5,301 bases of DNA from assembly GCA_039714175.1 (NCBI GenBank), contig JBDLJV010000147.1, forward strand, positions 1 to 5,301, in the 5' to 3' direction. This document shows positions 4,229 to 5,301 of this stretch, piece by piece. The notes under the pieces were generated by a model. It did not search any database, was not told the DNA's origin, and saw nothing but the letters and a program-made list of their open reading frames with translations. Position 1 is the first letter of the stretch, and each line of letters begins with the position of its first letter. Origin of the DNA: B3-G11 sp039714175. GTDB taxonomy: Bacteria > Actinomycetota > Acidimicrobiia > Spongiisociales > UBA5794. Both the position numbers and the translations under genes were made by a program.

Positions 4229-5301
4229 ATGAGCCCCCGCATCTGGCAGAGGGGCGACCTACGTCTCCTTCTTGTCGGCCTCGTCTTCGTTCTCGCGTGG
4301 GGCGGGATCGGATACCGACTCTTTGACCTACAGGGAACGAAAGCGATCGCCCACGCAGAGATCGGGTTCGATCAACGCATCAGGGAACGATCCATCGATC
4401 CACCCAGGGGGACCATCTACGATCGGGACGGAATCGAACTGGCGATGACGATCGATGGGTACAACGTCGTCGTGGACCCGACGTTCCTCGACGATCCGGC
4501 CGTCGCCGCAACCGTGCTTGCACCCTTCTCGGACAAATCCTTCGAAGACCTGCACGACGAGTTCGCCACAGGACGAGACACCGGCCGCCGGTATGCCGAA
4601 GTAGCGATGAGGGTCGATGCAGCATCGAAGGAGGCGATCAAGTCAGCAGTCGACGAGGCAGGCATCGTCGGTGTGTTCTATCGCGATCAACCTCTTCGCG
4701 TATATCCCGCCGGTTCGGTGGCCGGTCAGGTGATCGGGCTTGTGAGATATGACGACGACTCGGGCATAGAGGGACTCGAGAAGACGTTCGACTCGGAGCT
4801 CGTTGGGCGCCCCGGCAGGATCATCGTCGAGGTCGATCCGGCTGGCAGGGCAATTCCACAGGGCGAAGTACTGTTGGAGCCGGCGACCGCAGGCTCGGAC
4901 ATCGTCTCGACGATCGATCGCGAGATCCAGTTCTCCGTGGAACAGGCCCTGGTCAGGGCGATACAGACGACGAACGCGATCGGTGGATCCGTGGTTGTCA
5001 TGATCCCGGCGACCGGTGAAGTGATCGCAATGGCGAGTTGGCCGGGGTTGGACCTCAACGATCGGTCTGAGGTCTCACCCGATGTGTTGCGCAACAGAGC
5101 CGTTGCCGACGTGTACGAACCCGGTTCGACGCTGAAGACGATCACCGTCGCAGCCGCGATCGATCAGGGAGTCGTGACATCGAAGACCCCGATCGATACC
5201 CCCAAGACCGTGACGATCGGTGAGTTCGAGTATGAGGACCACGGACAGAATCCCGCTTGGATGCCCGTCGAAGACGTGCTCTCTCGCTCCTCCAATGTGG
5301 G
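4229..5301 (+). CDS. ftsI: Class B penicillin-binding protein, FtsI type (3' end outside the window)
   Basis: This is a transpeptidase that cross-links septal peptidoglycan; 357 codons are visible and the frame is open at the right edge. A short cytoplasmic N-terminus is followed by a membrane anchor at about residues 11-29 (LRLLLVGLVFVLAWGGIGY). RGTIYDRDG (60-68) is the usual start of the PBP dimerisation domain, and the pedestal region runs to about residue 235. The transpeptidase domain follows, with STLK at 300-303 (nucleophile Ser300, Lys303) in YEPGSTLKTITVA and SSN at 354-356. The KTG motif would lie beyond the window, so an intact C-terminus and any PASTA domains cannot be judged. ATG 4229 lies 10 bases after the FtsL-like stop and lacks a clear Shine-Dalgarno sequence, suggesting translational coupling. 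Position in the cluster favours FtsI/PBP3 over an elongation-type PBP2. Confidence 0.93.
   Translation, partial: MSPRIWQRGDLRLLLVGLVFVLAWGGIGYRLFDLQGTKAIAHAEIGFDQRIRERSIDPPRGTIYDRDGIELAMTIDGYNVVVDPTFLDDPAVAATVLAPFSDKSFEDLHDEFATGRDTGRRYAEVAMRVDAASKEAIKSAVDEAGIVGVFYRDQPLRVYPAGSVAGQVIGLVRYDDDSGIEGLEKTFDSELVGRPGRIIVEVDPAGRAIPQGEVLLEPATAGSDIVSTIDREIQFSVEQALVRAIQTTNAIGGSVVVMIPATGEVIAMASWPGLDLNDRSEVSPDVLRNRAVADVYEPGSTLKTITVAAAIDQGVVTSKTPIDTPKTVTIGEFEYEDHGQNPAWMPVEDVLSRSSNV

Overview
This window looks like chromosomal DNA from a moderately high-GC (roughly 60% by eye) Gram-positive-lineage bacterium, most likely an actinomycete. I lean towards a deep-branching group such as Acidimicrobiia, but that is inference. 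The evidence is a dcw (division and cell wall) cluster start in the order mraZ - rsmH - ftsL-like - class B penicillin-binding protein, an RsmH with the Cys-rich segment common in actinobacterial versions, and a structured rsmH leader resembling the actinobacterial mraW RNA motif. No tRNA, rRNA, CRISPR array or insertion sequence is visible.

Layout. (1) 1-969, plus strand: the C-terminal 68 residues of an unrecognised gene (ends 209), then, after 22 bases with a strong Shine-Dalgarno sequence, a 245-residue two-domain protein of unknown function (232-969). (2) 970-1028: a short convergent intergenic region with a 7-base-period purine-rich array folded into hairpins, probably a two-way terminator. 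(3) 1029-2133, minus strand: a stand-alone resolvase-fold protein that has lost its catalytic serine and active-site arginines (1029-1544, with its own near-consensus promoter), preceded by a universal stress protein (1621-2133). (4) 2134-2335: a divergent regulatory region with a second 7-base-period array, a 13-base dyad, a promoter with a perfect TTGACA -35 box, and four MraZ-type TGG repeats at exactly 10-base steps over that promoter. (5) 2336-5301, plus strand: mraZ, a 120-base gap holding a long hairpin that ends at the rsmH start codon, rsmH, an ftsL-like gene overlapping rsmH by ATGA, and the first 357 codons of an FtsI/PBP-type transpeptidase that runs off the window.

How it works together. 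MraZ is expected to bind its repeats and repress its own promoter, and with it the cluster. RsmH methylates 16S rRNA. The FtsL-like protein and the class B PBP belong to the septal peptidoglycan machinery. The rsmH ribosome binding site is buried in a 15-bp stem, and the mraZ stop codon overlaps a well-primed ATG whose reading frame crosses that stem, so rsmH output may be set after transcription. The most notable items are this leader, the MraZ operator, the catalytically dead resolvase-like protein, and the two related heptad arrays that bracket the minus-strand pair in opposite orientation.
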